Below, piece after piece: positions 34,707 to 47,302 of a DNA stretch of 64,000 nucleotides (position 1 is the first letter of the stretch; each line of letters opens with the position of its first letter). The notes beneath the pieces are model-generated. The model was given only the letters and a program-made list of their open reading frames with translations, did no database searches and had not been told where the DNA came from. Both the position numbers and the translations under genes were made by a program. The stretch is from Auxenochlorella pyrenoidosa. Taxonomy: Eukaryota; Chlorophyta; Trebouxiophyceae; Chlorellales; Chlorellaceae. Location of the stretch: contig KQ482003.1 of NCBI GenBank assembly GCA_001430745.1, forward strand, positions 147,840 through 211,839, in the 5' to 3' direction.

Positions 34707-36043
34707 TTACGACAGGCGGTCATCCTCCACCACCGGTGCCAGGAAGAAGCGGCAGAAACCGCCGCCGTTCAGCTGGCACACCACCGACAGGGGCGCCTCC
34801 GGCCCCAGCTGCAGCAGCACCGAGGAGGACACCTTGGAGAGGGCTGCCAGCCGCTCGAAGAACCTGGAGGGGTTTGGAGAGGCGACATTGGTGGTTGACA
34901 GCAGCCGCGCCAAGGTGGCAAGGATTCTCGCAGCATGCGCACTGGTGTGCATGCAAGCACCCAACATGCATATGCTCATCACATCATGCCAGCCGGCGCT
35001 GACTTGAAGTGGAAAGTTGCGCTGCAAGGGGCGTCTACAGCCAGGGCCAGCTTGCCGTCGGCGCTGGGCTCCTCCAGCGTGATGCAGCCTGCGCAGATGT
35101 GAAGGTAGGGGTTGGGTGGGCAGCTCAAGGGCAATGGCACCATCAGACAGGACCAGCACCCACAAAATGTAACCGGGCATTCGGCACATGTGCTTGCGCG
35201 CCCCGCAAACAACTGCCCTAGGCAGCATGCCGCCTGCTCTTCACACTTCACTCCGGCGGCCAGCACCCAACTTGTCGAAAGCTCACAGTTGATGGGCAGC
35301 TCGGGGGCGCAGCTCTCAAAGGACACAGAGCTAGACTGCTTCCCGGACTCTGATCCAGGCCGCAGCGTCAGCCGCACCTCCTGGCAGCCAGCTGCCCTGA
35401 GCGAGGCCACTGCGTCAACAAGGATGGCGGGCAGCGTGCACAGCAGCTGCGCAGCAAACGAGAAGTCCGCGGCAGTGACCTCTAGAGTCTCTGCCTGCCC
35501 CTCTGCCGTCAGCAGCGCGACGTCGTAGCGGGCCCGCAGGGGCACGCCGTGCTTGCTGAGACTGCTGACGCCCACGGACAGGCGGTCGGACTGCGGGCGC
35601 ACAGCCAGCGACAGCTGGCTCAGCAGCGCGCCGCCCAGGTTTGAAGCCGCCAACAGCGCGGCCAGGCTCTTTGGGTGCAGGTGGAGAGCCAAGTAGGGCG
35701 GCACCAGCAGCCAAGACCGGAAGATGCTATCGCTTCCAGTGGCTGCAAACTGGGCGTCCTGCAGTGGCAGAGAGGTACAGGAGCTGTCAGCACCTGTCGA
35801 GCGAGTGCGCAGCCTGAACCTGCACATGCCTTTGGTCCTCCGCCCCTCGTGCTCTGCCGCTCTCACAAGAAAGGCTGACTGCGCGCTGTCCACGGCCTGC
35901 AAGCGCAGCCCCTCGCTGGTTAGCTGCAGGGCGACCACATCGCTGAACTGGGAGGCTGCAAAGGCCAGCACCGCCTGCAAGCCAGCAGGCTGCGCCAAAA
36001 TCGCATGAAACGGCCCCTGTTGGCCGCTTACAGCCCGCTGCAT
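34707..36043 (-). CDS. Divergent PCNA-fold DNA sliding clamp
   Basis: Four exons, 35867-36043, 35287-35758, 35004-35088 and 34707-34863 (phases 0, 1, 2), give 296 aa, close to the 260 of PCNA. The N-terminus reads FHAILAQPAGLQAVLAF then LQLTSEGLRLQAVDSAQSAF, matching the first PCNA helix and the strand-turn containing the 'SMDSSH' position. The middle has LHPKSLAALLAASN where PCNA has its second helix. The end shows FKFFERLAALSKVSSSVLLQL, PLSVVCQLNGGGFCRFFLAP and VVEDD, which tracks PCNA's YLNFFTKATPLS and YYLAPKIEDE. Sequence between these anchors is very divergent and the PCNA-typical interdomain loop is not obvious. It could be a PCNA paralogue or a Rad1-type member of the 9-1-1 checkpoint clamp; the APxxED end favours PCNA. 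Nuclear role in replication or repair is by family. Confidence 0.7.
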
Positions 36044-36349
36044 GACGTGAGTCCTCGCAATACGCGAAAAGGAGGACGCTCAGCAGTGCATACTGGAAGG
36101 CGGCGATCCCGCTATGCACGCTGCGACACTCAGTCAACTTGCACCCACTTCTCACTGCCCAAGTCTCGAAGTTCGGTCTGGGTGCTGTAAAAAATTGCAG
36201 AGGCTATCCACTGGAACAAAAGAAAAATGGTACATGCAGCTGGGCACTGGAACAAGCAAGCAGAGAACTTCAAGATCCAGGGCTGTCTCTGGTACCCGCT
36301 GCTGCCGCATCCCCACTGCCTGCTGGGCCAGCTGGTCAGGCATGCAGCG
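36044..36349. other. Spacer between two minus-strand genes
   Basis: It holds the 3' UTR of the giant gene and the 5' UTR/promoter of the PCNA-like gene. A TTACA (minus TGTAA) is at 36028-36032, just inside the downstream start. Nothing else was seen. Confidence 0.4.
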
Positions 36350-39300
36350 TCACCAGCCGACGGTGAGGCGCTCTCTTGCCAGGCCCATCAAGTGCCCTCT
36401 GCCACGCGGCGGTGCATGGCACTGTGAGGTGAACAACGGGCGGCTGGCAGGCGCAGTCAGCCCTGGCCGGAGGCCCGTACCATGCAAAAGGTGAGCAAGC
36501 GTGTCATGCATCAGCTCAGCCAGCCAGGCCGGCACAAAAACACGTGCTCGCAGCTCGGCACCAGGCACCTAGACAGCACCTGGCACTCACATAGCGGCAG
36601 GAGTCCCCATGCTTGCAGGTTCCTTGGGCCGCAAATTTGCACTGCGGGGGAAAGCTGAGCTTGCGGCTGCACGGGGCAGCGGGGCTAACACAGACAGGCA
36701 CACGGTGGGCTGCGTAAGCTTGGCAATACGCACTCGACAAGGTGCTTGGGCACACTCTGGTGCGTGACAGCCCTGCAGGGCACGGCCCCCTGTGCTTGTC
36801 GTGCGCGGTCTGCCGCCTGCCCAGGCACCTCAAGAAGCATGAGCCGCCCGCCCACCTGCGGAAGGGCCTGAGCTCCAGCCAGTCCTTGTGGACAAACACC
36901 GCGTCGCGCATGTAGGCCAGCACAAACTCCTCGAAGCGGCCGGTCTGCAGGCACGCAGGGCGGCGCAAGCGATCAGGAGCACGGGGCAGCAGGGCGCTCC
37001 TTCGCGCAGGATGAAGGCCTGTGGTGCCAGCTCAGCCCATGCGGCCTTCCCCACCGCCCATGCTGCACCGACGCGTCTCTGCCCACCAAGACCCGCCCAC
37101 CTTGGCACGCATCCGGTCATCAAGCGCATGCTCCACCCCCACATGCGCCTTGACATGGCTGCACTAAGCAGTGGGACCGCAGCGGGTGGGCGCAGCGTGG
37201 GCGGCAGGGCAGGCCTGGAGCGGGTGGGAAGGGCTGCCGTCTGCCCCTGCATGCCTCCCACGACCGAGCAAAAGAGCCCCCATCCCCACCCCCCGCCGCC
37301 CGCCCAGTGCTCACCTTGCACGGCAGCGCTTGCCCGGGCACTGCCACAGATCGGCAAGGATGGCGCGCTTGTAGCGGAGAAACGCAGAGGCGCCTGCATG
37401 TGGGTGGGCGCCTGCTGCTCTCACAACTCCTCTGGGCAGGCAGAAACAAGCTACAGAGGTCCTCTCTGCTTGCATGCGCTGTCGGCAGCAGCAGCAGCAG
37501 CAGAGGGCCCTTGATATGCTAAATCAAATCAGCACGGCAGCGACAGAGGAATATCCCAACCGTGATTGCTGAGTAACCAGTGTGCTTGCTTACCTGGGTG
37601 CAGGCAGACCCGCTGGGCGGAGCCCGCCTGCTCGATATCAAACAGGTGGCCTCGCTCGCCGAGAAAGCGCTTGAAGGCGGCCTCCTGCACCAGCGGCGGC
37701 GGCGGCGGCAACAGCGCAACACATAAGCAGGGGCGAGATGGGATGAGGCTACGGCAGCATGCGCACTGGCCGAGAGACAGTGGCCCCGCCTGGGAATGGA
37801 ATTGTTCCAAGCAGACGGCAGGCGGCAAGATGCTCCTTCATGCTCCTCGTGACGGCATGTCAACACATCATACACACCTGCCCAGGCAACACGCACCTCG
37901 CTCTCTCCCTGGCCGCAGAAGAAGTCGGGCAGCTCGGCCCGTTCCTGCTGCACCACGGTGCGGTACAGAACAGAGGGTACGGCACTGCCTAGCTTGGACA
38001 GGCTCTGCACGCACGCCACCTCCAGCTGCCAGGTGGGGTCCTGCACGCATCCATGAGTGGGGAGGGGCAACCGGGATGTCAGCAGGCACGCGGGCGGTCT
38101 ACGCGGGCAGGCGGCATGAGGAAGCCAGGGAATCTCCTGCAAGAGGTGCAGGCGCTGCTTGGGAGGGCACACATGGCGCAGAAACTGGCCCACGAGTCGT
38201 CAACTTGCGCGCGCAGATGCACTCAAGACGGTACACCACGACTGTTCATGCGCAGGCTTAGGGGTGCGGCGCCGGCACCCACCCTGAAGTCGGCAGCCAG
38301 GTCGAGGTCGGCAGGCTGGCCCCTGCTGCGGCTGCGGCGCCTGTCCCTGCTTCGGCTGCGAGTGCGGGCACGGGGTCGTCTGGGGCTGCGGCATCGGCCC
38401 CCGCTCTGGCTGCGGCCACGGCTGCGCGCATGGTGCTGGCTGGTGCTGCGACTGTGCCCGCTCAGCCGCCTTGCCTTGCGCTCCCTGCTGACGCTCCTGC
38501 TGGCGCTGCGGCTCCGCTTCCACCTGCCACCCGACCCGCTCCCCCGCCGCTTGCCCCGTCCACGGCTGGTGCTGGCGCTGCGGCTCCTGCTGCGGCTGCG
38601 CTGCCGCTCTGACCTGGGCGCCGCCGCCTTTGCACCCGGGCCAGCAGCGCCGCCGCGCGGCGTGTTCTGCGGCCCTCGCTGCTTCACGTCTGGCACAGGG
38701 GGCAGCCCTATGGGGACGGGCGGCTGCGGGGGCTGCAGCGGCGCATACTCCCCGGCAGCTCCCTCCAGGTTGTCCATGCTCTGCACCTGCCACAGCCCAT
38801 CTGCCAGGTCATCGATGTCGGGGGTGGGCTCCCTGCTGGCCCCCCGGGTGCTGCCGCTGGCCTCCTGCTCCTGCCGCACCGGCTGCTGTGCCCCCGCGGA
38901 TGCGGGCGCGTCTGCCGGCGGGTGGGGCGGAGCCGGGCGCAGCGCCAGCGCCAGCAGCACGCCATCATCCCCTGCAGCCCTGGCCGCTTCCCCCACCGCC
39001 GGCACAGCCAGGGCCGGCAGCCCCTGCTCCGCCAGCAGCTGCTGCACCACGCTGAGGGGCGCCACCAGCAGCAGCGGGGAGGGCGCCGCCACCAGGTAGC
39101 CGCTGCGCTTGCTCTGCGAGAGGAGAGGAGGCAGGGCGGGGCGCGCTTTTGCCAGGGCTGGCATGCGGGTGGGCAGCTGGCACACCATCAAGCAGCAAAG
39201 CGCGCAGGTAAACAGCTCTGGAACAGGAGTTTCTTTGGGCGCCAAAGCATGGCTGCAGCAAATGTGCTGCTGGGCAGCTGACAGGGCAGCCCGGCCAGGG

Positions 39301-42300
39301 TGCAAACGGGACGGCGGCCTCACTGACAGCATCATGAGAGTAGCCTCCAGCCCCGCCTCCCACAGAAGCGAGGCGGCGCCATCCGGGTCCGCCCCACCCC
39401 TGCCAGCGCTGGCGTCAGGCTGCAGCAGGCAGAGCGGCGCGCCCAGGCGCGCCCAGGCCGCCACGGCGGCCCCCAGCCGCGCGCTGTCCTCCTCCTCCTC
39501 CTCCCCCAGCAGGTGCAGGCTGCAGAGGGGCGGGGCAGGAGGGGCCGGGCGAGCTTGCGGAACGGTGCAGAGGACCATGAAATGCAGCCACAAGGCCCGA
39601 CCACTCCTGCCCGAAGCACAAACCACGCACCAACCAGCAAGCAGGGCCTGGCGGCAGGGCTCACCTCTCTCCGGGCTGCAGGATATGGTGCCAGCCACGG
39701 GTGCCGTCTGGTTGCCACCAGCTGCCGCGCATGGGCACGCCACCACCGCTGCCCTCCTCCTCCTCAAACCGCAGCACCCCACACCAGCGGCTGCAGGACG
39801 GGGGGTTGGTGGCGGCTGGGCAGGCGCCGCCTGCAGCCGCCGCTGGGGTGGCAGCGGCAGGGGATGTGGGGGGCGCGGCGCCCTGGCCTGCTGGGTGCCC
39901 CTCCAGCCCGGGCTGCTCCCGCTCTGGCGGCAGCGCCTGCAAATTCGCTGGCAAGCCTCTGCTGGCTGCGGTGTCCTCCCCCAAGAGGTGTGCCTCGGCG
40001 CCATCCACCGTGGGGGGCCCGCTCAGGTCGGCAGCTGGCGCCTGCTGGCCGGCTGACACAGGCTGCTGCGGCTGCGCTAGCCCCGGTCCCGCCGGTTCCG
40101 GCGCTCCTGCGGCGAGCCGGTCGCGTGCGCCACCTGCCACCTCCTGCTGCCCCTGCTGCCCCGGCTGCTGCTGCTGCTGCGCCTGCTGTTTGGCAGCCTT
40201 CTCTGCAGCCGCTGCGCCTGCTTGCGGCTGCTCCCGCTGTGGGCCTGCTTCCGCTCTTTCACGCTCGAAGACTCCAGTCCCTGCCTCGACACGCTGCTGG
40301 CTGAGCCGGCGCATGGCGTTTAGATCAGAGGGGTCTGCAGCCTCGCTGCGCGGCGCCGCGTGGCTCTGCATGCGGCACGCCAATTGGTGGCACAAGGCAA
40401 AGTGGGTGTGGTGCATCTGGCGCTGCCATTGGGCCGGCCTCGCGCTGCTGGGACAACAGGCGGCAATACTACGGTGCAGTTGCCAAGATGCGTGCACAAG
40501 AAGAGGCCGCTACATGTGCATGTGTGTGCATTTTCTGTTGTGGTGTGGGGGTGGGGTTACCTTGGGGCAAGACAGGTCCACCGTGCAGCTGGTGTGGTAA
40601 GGGCACTGGGGCGGGAAGGCCGCTGCACAGGGCACGATGGAGGCACTGCACAGGGGGGAGGGGCCGCGGGGACCTCGGTCAGGGCCCTTCGACTCTTTTG
40701 TTCCAACATGCAACAGGCCTGTGCGCAGCGCGCTCCTACCAAGCTTCGCAGCGGCTGTGCAGGGGGCGCACCTGTCGGCCTCAAAGGGGCGCAGCTCCAG
40801 GAAGGGCGCCCCCTTGGGCCCGCACCGGCGGCGCCACACCGACTCCCACATGTGCTCCCGCACAAAGTTGGAGAAGGTCTTGCGCGCCTGCCAAGGGAGA
40901 AAGGCGCACGCGGGCACGATGCCAGGGCGGCTGCTCAAAATTCTGGCCAGGTCGGGCAAGCAGGGCAGGCCCGACACACGCCGGGCCAGGGACGGGGTGG
41001 CACCCGCTTGTTGAGGCTGCCAGGCTTGTGCGGGCTGAGCGGCAGGGCACGTGCGCCCCACAGTCGCTGCTCGGCTGGCGTGGAGGGCACAGGGTGGGCG
41101 GGTGCATCGTGGCAGCCAGGCTGCCATGCGATGGCCAAGCAGCAAGGCAGGCCGTAGGGGCAGCGGCGCCCACCATGCTGTGCAGGCTTGTGGGCAGGTC
41201 CAGCACGTTGTCGTCCAGGAACTCAACCGCCACAGCGTGCACCTCGCTGCAGGGGGGCGCCCACATGGTGTGCCATTCTATGCACTGGTGGGTCGGGACG
41301 CATGGTCCCCTGCCCAGCGCACTAAAAGGGGTCGCCTGGTTGCAGGCGCACGTGCTGCCTGCAGGTGGCAGCGGGCTACTAGAGTGGGGGGGCCGCCCAC
41401 CTGGCTGGGGCTCGCTTCCCGGGTGAGCAGTACAGGGCCTGGAGGATGCGCTGCTTGAGGCGCAGGAAGCCCTGGGCGCCTGCGGGGCAGGGTGGGGGCA
41501 TCCAGGATGACACGTGGCAAGCCGGGCCTGTGCAGAACTGCCGACAGGGCTGGCCAGGGGTGTTCAGCTGCTCATGGCACGGCGCTGCTTGCGACGAGAC
41601 TGCCAGGGCAGAGCAGCGCTGCGCGCCCAGGTGCCCAGGGGGACACCCCGCTCCATAACGCCCGGATCGCCCGGCAGCGGTCCTCGCGGCGCCCACCCTT
41701 TTGCAGCTGGATGGTGTCTCCCATGACGACGTCAAACAGCTGCGGCCGATTCTCGATCAGCTGCTTAAGGGCCGCCTCGCGCGAACCTCCAGGCTCCGCC
41801 GCCAAGAAATCCGGCAGGGGGGTGTTGCCCAGCCGCTGCAGCAGCGTGGCAAAGGGCTGCTTGCCGTGCCGCGACAGCATGCCCACCAGTCGCGCCTCCA
41901 GTGCCCACCCGGGGTCCTGGACGGGCGGGGGCAGGAGGGGGGCCGGCTTGAGCCAGGGCAGTGCAGGTGGTGAGCGCCAGCCGCCTGGGCACGGCTGGGG
42001 CATGCTACATGAGGCAGCCCCGGCAGGGTGCACAGGTAGGCAGCAGGGCTGCCTCTGCGGGCTGCCCCGACAAGCCGCCAGCGCACCCCCGCCAGAATGG
42101 CAGGTAGTATGCCCTGGCGCCCAGCGCCTCACCCACTGCGCCGGGTCTGCCTCCGGGTCGTCCAGCCGGGGCAACTCCCCACTCCTGCGCCGCTGCAGCT
42201 CCTCAAGCATGGCCTGCACCTCGCGTGGCACCGGCTGCTGCTGCCCCGAACGGTCTGCAGGCGATGCGGCGCGTGGGACGGGAAGGGTGGGGGCCGCCGC

Positions 42301-45300
42301 AGGGCGCGCCGCCGGGGACTCTTCCACGTCTCCACCAGCCTCAGTCGCCGCCTGCTGCCCCGCCTGTGCAGGCTGGTGGCCGCCTGCTGCTGGCGACGCA
42401 TACGGTTGGGCAGGCTGGGGCCCTGTCGGCCAGGCGCCGTAGCCGCTTGCTGCCTGGTGCGCGTATGGCCAGGCCGTGTGAGGGTAGGCATATGCAGCTT
42501 GGTACTGCGGGCATAGGGGAGCGAACACGTGAGAGGTGCCGCTTTGCTGGCTTGGGATTGGGCTGCAGCGTGTGGGGCACGCCGCCATGGAGGGCCACAG
42601 CCAGCACCATGCAGCAGGGCTCGCTGGCGGCACCCCGCCAGCAGCCACATGGCATGCCATAGGTGCACTTGTGCTCCCTGCCTGGCTCGACCCACCGCGC
42701 TGTAGCCCTGCCCAGCCATGTAGCCTGTATGCGGCGCCACGTGCGTGTAACCGCCACCTCCATACCCGTAAGCATACGGGTGGGCATAGGCCGACGCAGA
42801 CACCGCCGGGGCAGGCGCAGCGGCAGCTGCCGTGGCAGGCGCGGCAGCAGCTGCGGCACGTGCCTGCACATGGGCAGCCACGGCCGCAGCGGCAGCCGCG
42901 GCGTCCAGCCCTCCGGATGCTGCACGGCAGGCAGGATGTGAGGCAGATATTGGAGGGCTGGAGCTGGAAGGCGGCTGCACGCGTTGAGGCGGATTGAGGC
43001 ACAGGATTGGGGCACGCATTGAGGCAGCAGCTTCCACATGCTCCATCCATCCATCCTTGTCTAGCAGCTCATCTCATGAGTGCAGCGCGGAGGCAGTCTC
43101 AGCCTACCCGAGATGTGCGCCCAGGGTGCAGCAGGGCTGGCCTTGTCTGGTGGGCTGCCCTTGGGGGGCGCCTCGTTGGCTGCCTCCCCACCCTCGTCCG
43201 AGCACTCTGTGGCCATGCCGGCACGCGGCCTGGGGGGTATGATCACCAGGGGCTTCTTCTTGGGGATGACTGCCACCTTGGGAGTGGCTGCTGGGCCCGC
43301 CTTGGCTGCCGCCGGCGTGTCTGTGGTGAGGGAGGGCGGCGGCTCGTCCGGCAAGGGCGGCAGGGGCGGTGAGCTGCGCCCCGCTGACACCGATGCCTCG
43401 GGCAGCGCTGCCTCTGGCGCCGGCGGCAGAGGTGCTGCGGTGGTGGGCCGTGCTTCATCATCATCACTGTCTTGCAGCACGGCTGGCAGAGCGGCTGCTG
43501 CAGGCAGCGCAGCAGCGTATGGTGCTGGCTCCTCCTCGTCGCTGTCTTGCAGCAGGTACAGCTTCCCAGAGGGCCGGGCTGGAGGGTGCGCCTGGGCATG
43601 CAGCGCTGGCGCTTGACGTGGCTGCTCTGCCTGCTTCGCCTGCGGCGCCCGGCTGGAAGGCGTCGACAGCTGGCTGCCGCGCGGCGCAGGCGCCACAGCG
43701 CTGCCCGGCCCCTGCCCGCTGTGCTTGTGAGGGAGCGCTGCAACCGCTGGCGCTGGTGACGCTGCTGCTGCAGGCCCTGCAGCAGCGCCTGCTGCTGCCT
43801 GGCTGCCCGAATGTGAGTGGCGCGCTCCCCCAGACCCGGCTGCCACTGAAGCCGGCACATCGGCTTCAGACATTTCAGACAGTGCGATGGAGATGCCAGA
43901 CAGGGTGGGCGCAGGCGGGGGCTGGGCAGCGAGCGGGGCTGGCTGCTGCTGCTGCTGCCGCTGCTGATGCGGCGGCTGCTGCCACTGCTGCTGCGCCTGC
44001 GGCTGCTCAACAGGCCCGCCGGGCGCACCCAACGCCGGCTGCCGCCCTGCCTGCTGCTGCTGAGAGGCCGGCCGAGGCGGAGTGGGCGTCGCAAACTGCT
44101 GCGCCGGCTGCGCTTGCTGCGCCACGGCCAGGTCCAGGTTCACCCGGCCCCTCTCCAGGAAGCCCACCGGGCGCGCCAGGTCCCGCAGCTCGGCCACCAG
44201 GTGGTGCAGCAGGTCGGGCCGCAGGGGCAGCGGCGCGCTGGTGGCTGGGTCCCTGCAGGGGGCAAGGTGGGCATCAGCCTGGTGTGCAAATGCCTGGGAT
44301 TGGAGACAGCGTTCTGGCTGTGCAGGCGCGCGAGGCTGGGCCCAGCCGTCCGCCACAGGGTCCCAGCCTGGCCTCCGGGCTGCAACCACGTGGCCGGCAC
44401 CCCTCCCAGGCCATGCGGTGACTGCTGCACGCCCCGGCTGGCTGCCTCCGGCCCCACCTCTCCAGCTTCCTGGGCCAGTCCTCCACAAGCCGCCGCTGCC
44501 AGCGCAGGCGTGCCACCTGCCGGCAAGCAGGGTTAGGGGCCAGGCCGCGCACATGAGGCGCGACCGATCTGCAGCCTGTCACCCTGCGGGCCGCTCGAGG
44601 CAGGAGCGCAGCGCCCTGTGCAGGGCCGCTGCAAAGCCAGCAAGGCCACGATGTGCCAGCTCGTGAGGCACCAGTGGCACCAGTGCAGCCAGCAAGCACG
44701 CAATGCACCTCACGTGGCCGGCTGTCCACTGTGGATGGCCGTTGTACCGCCACAGCTGCGCCAGGCCGGCAAGTTCATCTGGGCTTGGGTCCCCCAAATT
44801 TGAGCTGGCATTGTCGGGCAGCACCCGGAGCCTCTCGTGCTGCGGCAGGGCATGCGTGGCGGGACGCGGGACGCAAGTTTGCAGCTGGAGGACCTCATGC
44901 CAGCCTGGTCAATCGGGAGCAGGTTCGGCGGGATGGCAGCTGGGCTGCCTGGCAAGGCTGGCAAGGCTTCCAGCAGCGGCCCCGCCCCCTCGGGGCCGCA
45001 CCTGGAGGCTCAGCCTGCCGTCAGGGTCGAGCCCGCAGATCTCCCGCACCTGGTACACCCCCTGCGGCGGGGCATGGCTGGGGGGTGGGCTGCCTAGAGG
45101 CTGGCCCTGACAGCTGGGGGGGTACCCAGCACGTACACACATCGCGACAGCAGCATGCTGCGCGGCAGGCCTGTGGTTGTGAAGGCTGACGGCATCACCG
45201 CGGCACCACTGGGCAGGCCCCGGATCCGAGCAAAAAGTATGTCAAACTGCAAGCCGTCCAACGCACCCGCCTGATGCGCAGGACCAGCCCCTGCAGCAGG

Positions 45301-47302
45301 CTAAGCCCCGTGCCAGCATCTGCAGGTGCCGCGGGGGGGCCGCGGCGGTGGGAGTGCGGGGCGGCTTGGACTAGCAGTGCATGCACTAGTTCCTAACTGA
45401 TGGCAGCAAAGCAAGCAATCCTTGGGAGAGTTCGCACCAAGAGCACGCAGCAGGAGGAGGCGCGCTGTTGCAGGGCGGACACGAGGCATGCAAGGGTGGG
45501 CAACACATGTGTGCAAAGAGAGCGGGGCATTCGGCGGCGACGCCTCACCCTGCAACGCGCGCTCCAGGTGCACCGCATCCATCAGCTGGGCCTTCCCCAC
45601 CAGCACGCGGCCCACGTTGTGGGCATCCAACGCGGCTGGCAGGTTCCAATAGCCGTGCGGCGGCGCTGCGGCGCCGGCGACGGGCCACCGCACCGGCAGA
45701 CCCGCTTGCTGCGCAGGCGCCGGCTGGCCGGCAGGCTGCCCACGGTGCTGCGCAAGCGGCTGCTGCGCAGGCGCCGGCTGGCCGGCAGGCTGCCCACGGT
45801 GCTGCGCAAGCGGCTGCTGTGCACGCGGCAGCTGGCCGGCAGGCTGCATACGATGCTGCACAGGCGGCTGCTGCGCATGTGCCAGCTGGCCGGCAGGCTG
45901 CACCCAGTGCTGCGCAGGCGGCTGTTGGCTGGCAGGCTGCGCCGTGTGCTGCACAGGCGGCGGCTGCGCAGGCGGCTGCTGGTAGTAAGGCTGCTGCGCG
46001 TGCTGGTTGGCAACCGGGGGTGGCGCCTGGCGCGGCGCCTGCTGCATGCCCGCCCGCAGCCGTGGGTCGCTGGGCTGCTGCCGCTGCCAGCTGCCAGCCG
46101 CATATGCCTGCGTCGGCACCTGACCTTGGCTGGCGCTGCCCTGCCACTGCAGCACGGGCTGCTGTGCCTGCTGAGGAGGCTGCTGGTCGGCAAGCGGCCA
46201 CACCCCCGACCGCATTTCCGGCGGCAGAGCCGCACCTGCAGAATCCTGCCCAGAGGGCTGCCGCTGCATCTGCTGCTCCCACGGTTCAGTCGGCGCTGCT
46301 GCAGCTGCTGCAGCTGCTGCTGCTGCTGCTGCTGCGGGGCCGCCTCTACCTGTCATTTCATTACCGGGCACTGTTGCTGCTGCTGGCTCGGCTGGTGATG
46401 TTGCTGCTGCTTGCGCTTGATGTTGCGGTCGCCCCCCTCCCTGCGCCAGATGGGGCTGCTGCTGCGCCTGATGAGCAGACGCGGCCTGCTGGTTCTGGTA
46501 CCTCACCAGAGGGTGCTGGCCCTTGGACCCCGCCCCCCTTGCAGACGGCAGCTGTCTGGCGCTGTCTGGCTGCTGCTGCGGCGCCAGCTGACCCAGCGCC
46601 CGCTGCTCCGACAGCTGCGGTGCTTGCTTGCTGCTGGACCTTGTGCCGCTGCCTGCGCTGCCCTCGGCCCGCGTGAGCCCCTGCTGGGGCACTCCGCCTT
46701 GCTCCCCCTTGCCGGCGCCGTCAGCCGGCTGTTCCGCCGCTGCCGCCTGCGCCTGCGCCTGCGCCGCCGCTGCGGAGGCCGGGCCCAGGCGCGCCACCAG
46801 GTCGCTGTCGTCCTGCAGCGCTGACTGGCCCTCAGCCCCCGGCTCAAGGTCGCTGTCGTCCTGCAGCATCGCATCTATGTCACCCCCTGCCTCGAGGTCG
46901 CTGTCGTCCTGCAGCACTGCGCTGCCGCCGGCCCCTGCCTCGAGGTCGCTGTCGTCCTGCAAAATTGCGCTGCTGCCAACACCCGCCTCGAGGTCGCTGT
47001 CATCGTTCAGCAGAGCCTCTGCTGGCGGCGGCGGCGGGACCACAGTGGCAGGCTGCCGACCAGCGGGCGCGGGAGGGGCCAAGCCGGCTGCGCTGCTGGC
47101 CTGCAGCGGGGCGGCCGGCAAGTGTTGGAGGTTTTCTGTCGACCTTAGCACAGGCAATGCAGTGGGGCCGAGGCATGCGTTGGGGGGCACACTGGCAGAT
47201 GCTATGCCCGCTCACTTTGGCAGTCGACTGCCGCTTAGGCATTCCCAGGCTCTTCCTGGCTGTCACCCTTTGCTTGCCCTGTAGGATACAAACAGGCCGC
47301 AT
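36350..47302 (-). CDS. Giant nuclear protein: acidic repeats, Plus3-like region, duplicated module, RS region, CCCH finger
   Basis: Twenty-four exons join with matching phases to 2,250 aa (first 47216-47302, 45549-47100; last 36591-36666, 36350-36421). Order: five 16-residue acidic repeats (QDDSDLEAG type); a long Gln/Pro region; MDAVHLERALQ, LLSRCGVYQVREICGLD and LRVLPDNASSNLGD, which resemble a Plus3 domain; Ala/Pro-rich stretches with LLQDSDEEE and VLQDSDDDE; module A (exons 10-14, about 41916-40561); a region ending in RS repeats; module B (exons 18-24, about 38040-36350). Each module has DPxWxLE, xLPDF, a second helix block (GFLRLKQRILQALYCSPGK / AFLRYKRAILADLWQCPGK), LELRPF and FPPQC. 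Module B closes with CKFAAQGTCKHGDSCRYCH, a good CCCH finger; module A's is degenerate. Plus3 plus CCCH recalls plant NERD-type proteins, so chromatin or RNA silencing is possible; this is inference. Two genes split at 43061/43046 are less likely, because exons 7 and 8 join in phase. Confidence 0.72.
45711..45960 (-). repeat. 54-nt minisatellite in coding sequence
   Basis: A 54-base unit repeats from about 45711, the first two copies nearly identical (45711-45764, 45765-45818), then three or so degraded copies. It encodes an 18-residue Gln/Pro/Ala/His unit (QHRGQPAGQPAPAQQPLA) of the giant gene. Confidence 0.85.
46789..47010 (-). repeat. 48-nt tandem repeat encoding acidic motif
   Basis: Five units of 16 residues, each with (Q/N)DDSDLEAG or a close variant, in the N-terminal part of the giant gene. 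The SDLE core is a casein-kinase-2-type site. Confidence 0.85.

Noticed and set aside
43046..43061. Gene boundary between a minus-strand frame ending at 43061 and another starting at 43046
   Set aside because: Fifteen bases is too little for a UTR and promoter, and a GTAGGC donor at 43107 joins in phase to a CAG acceptor before 42919, so one gene is the simpler model.
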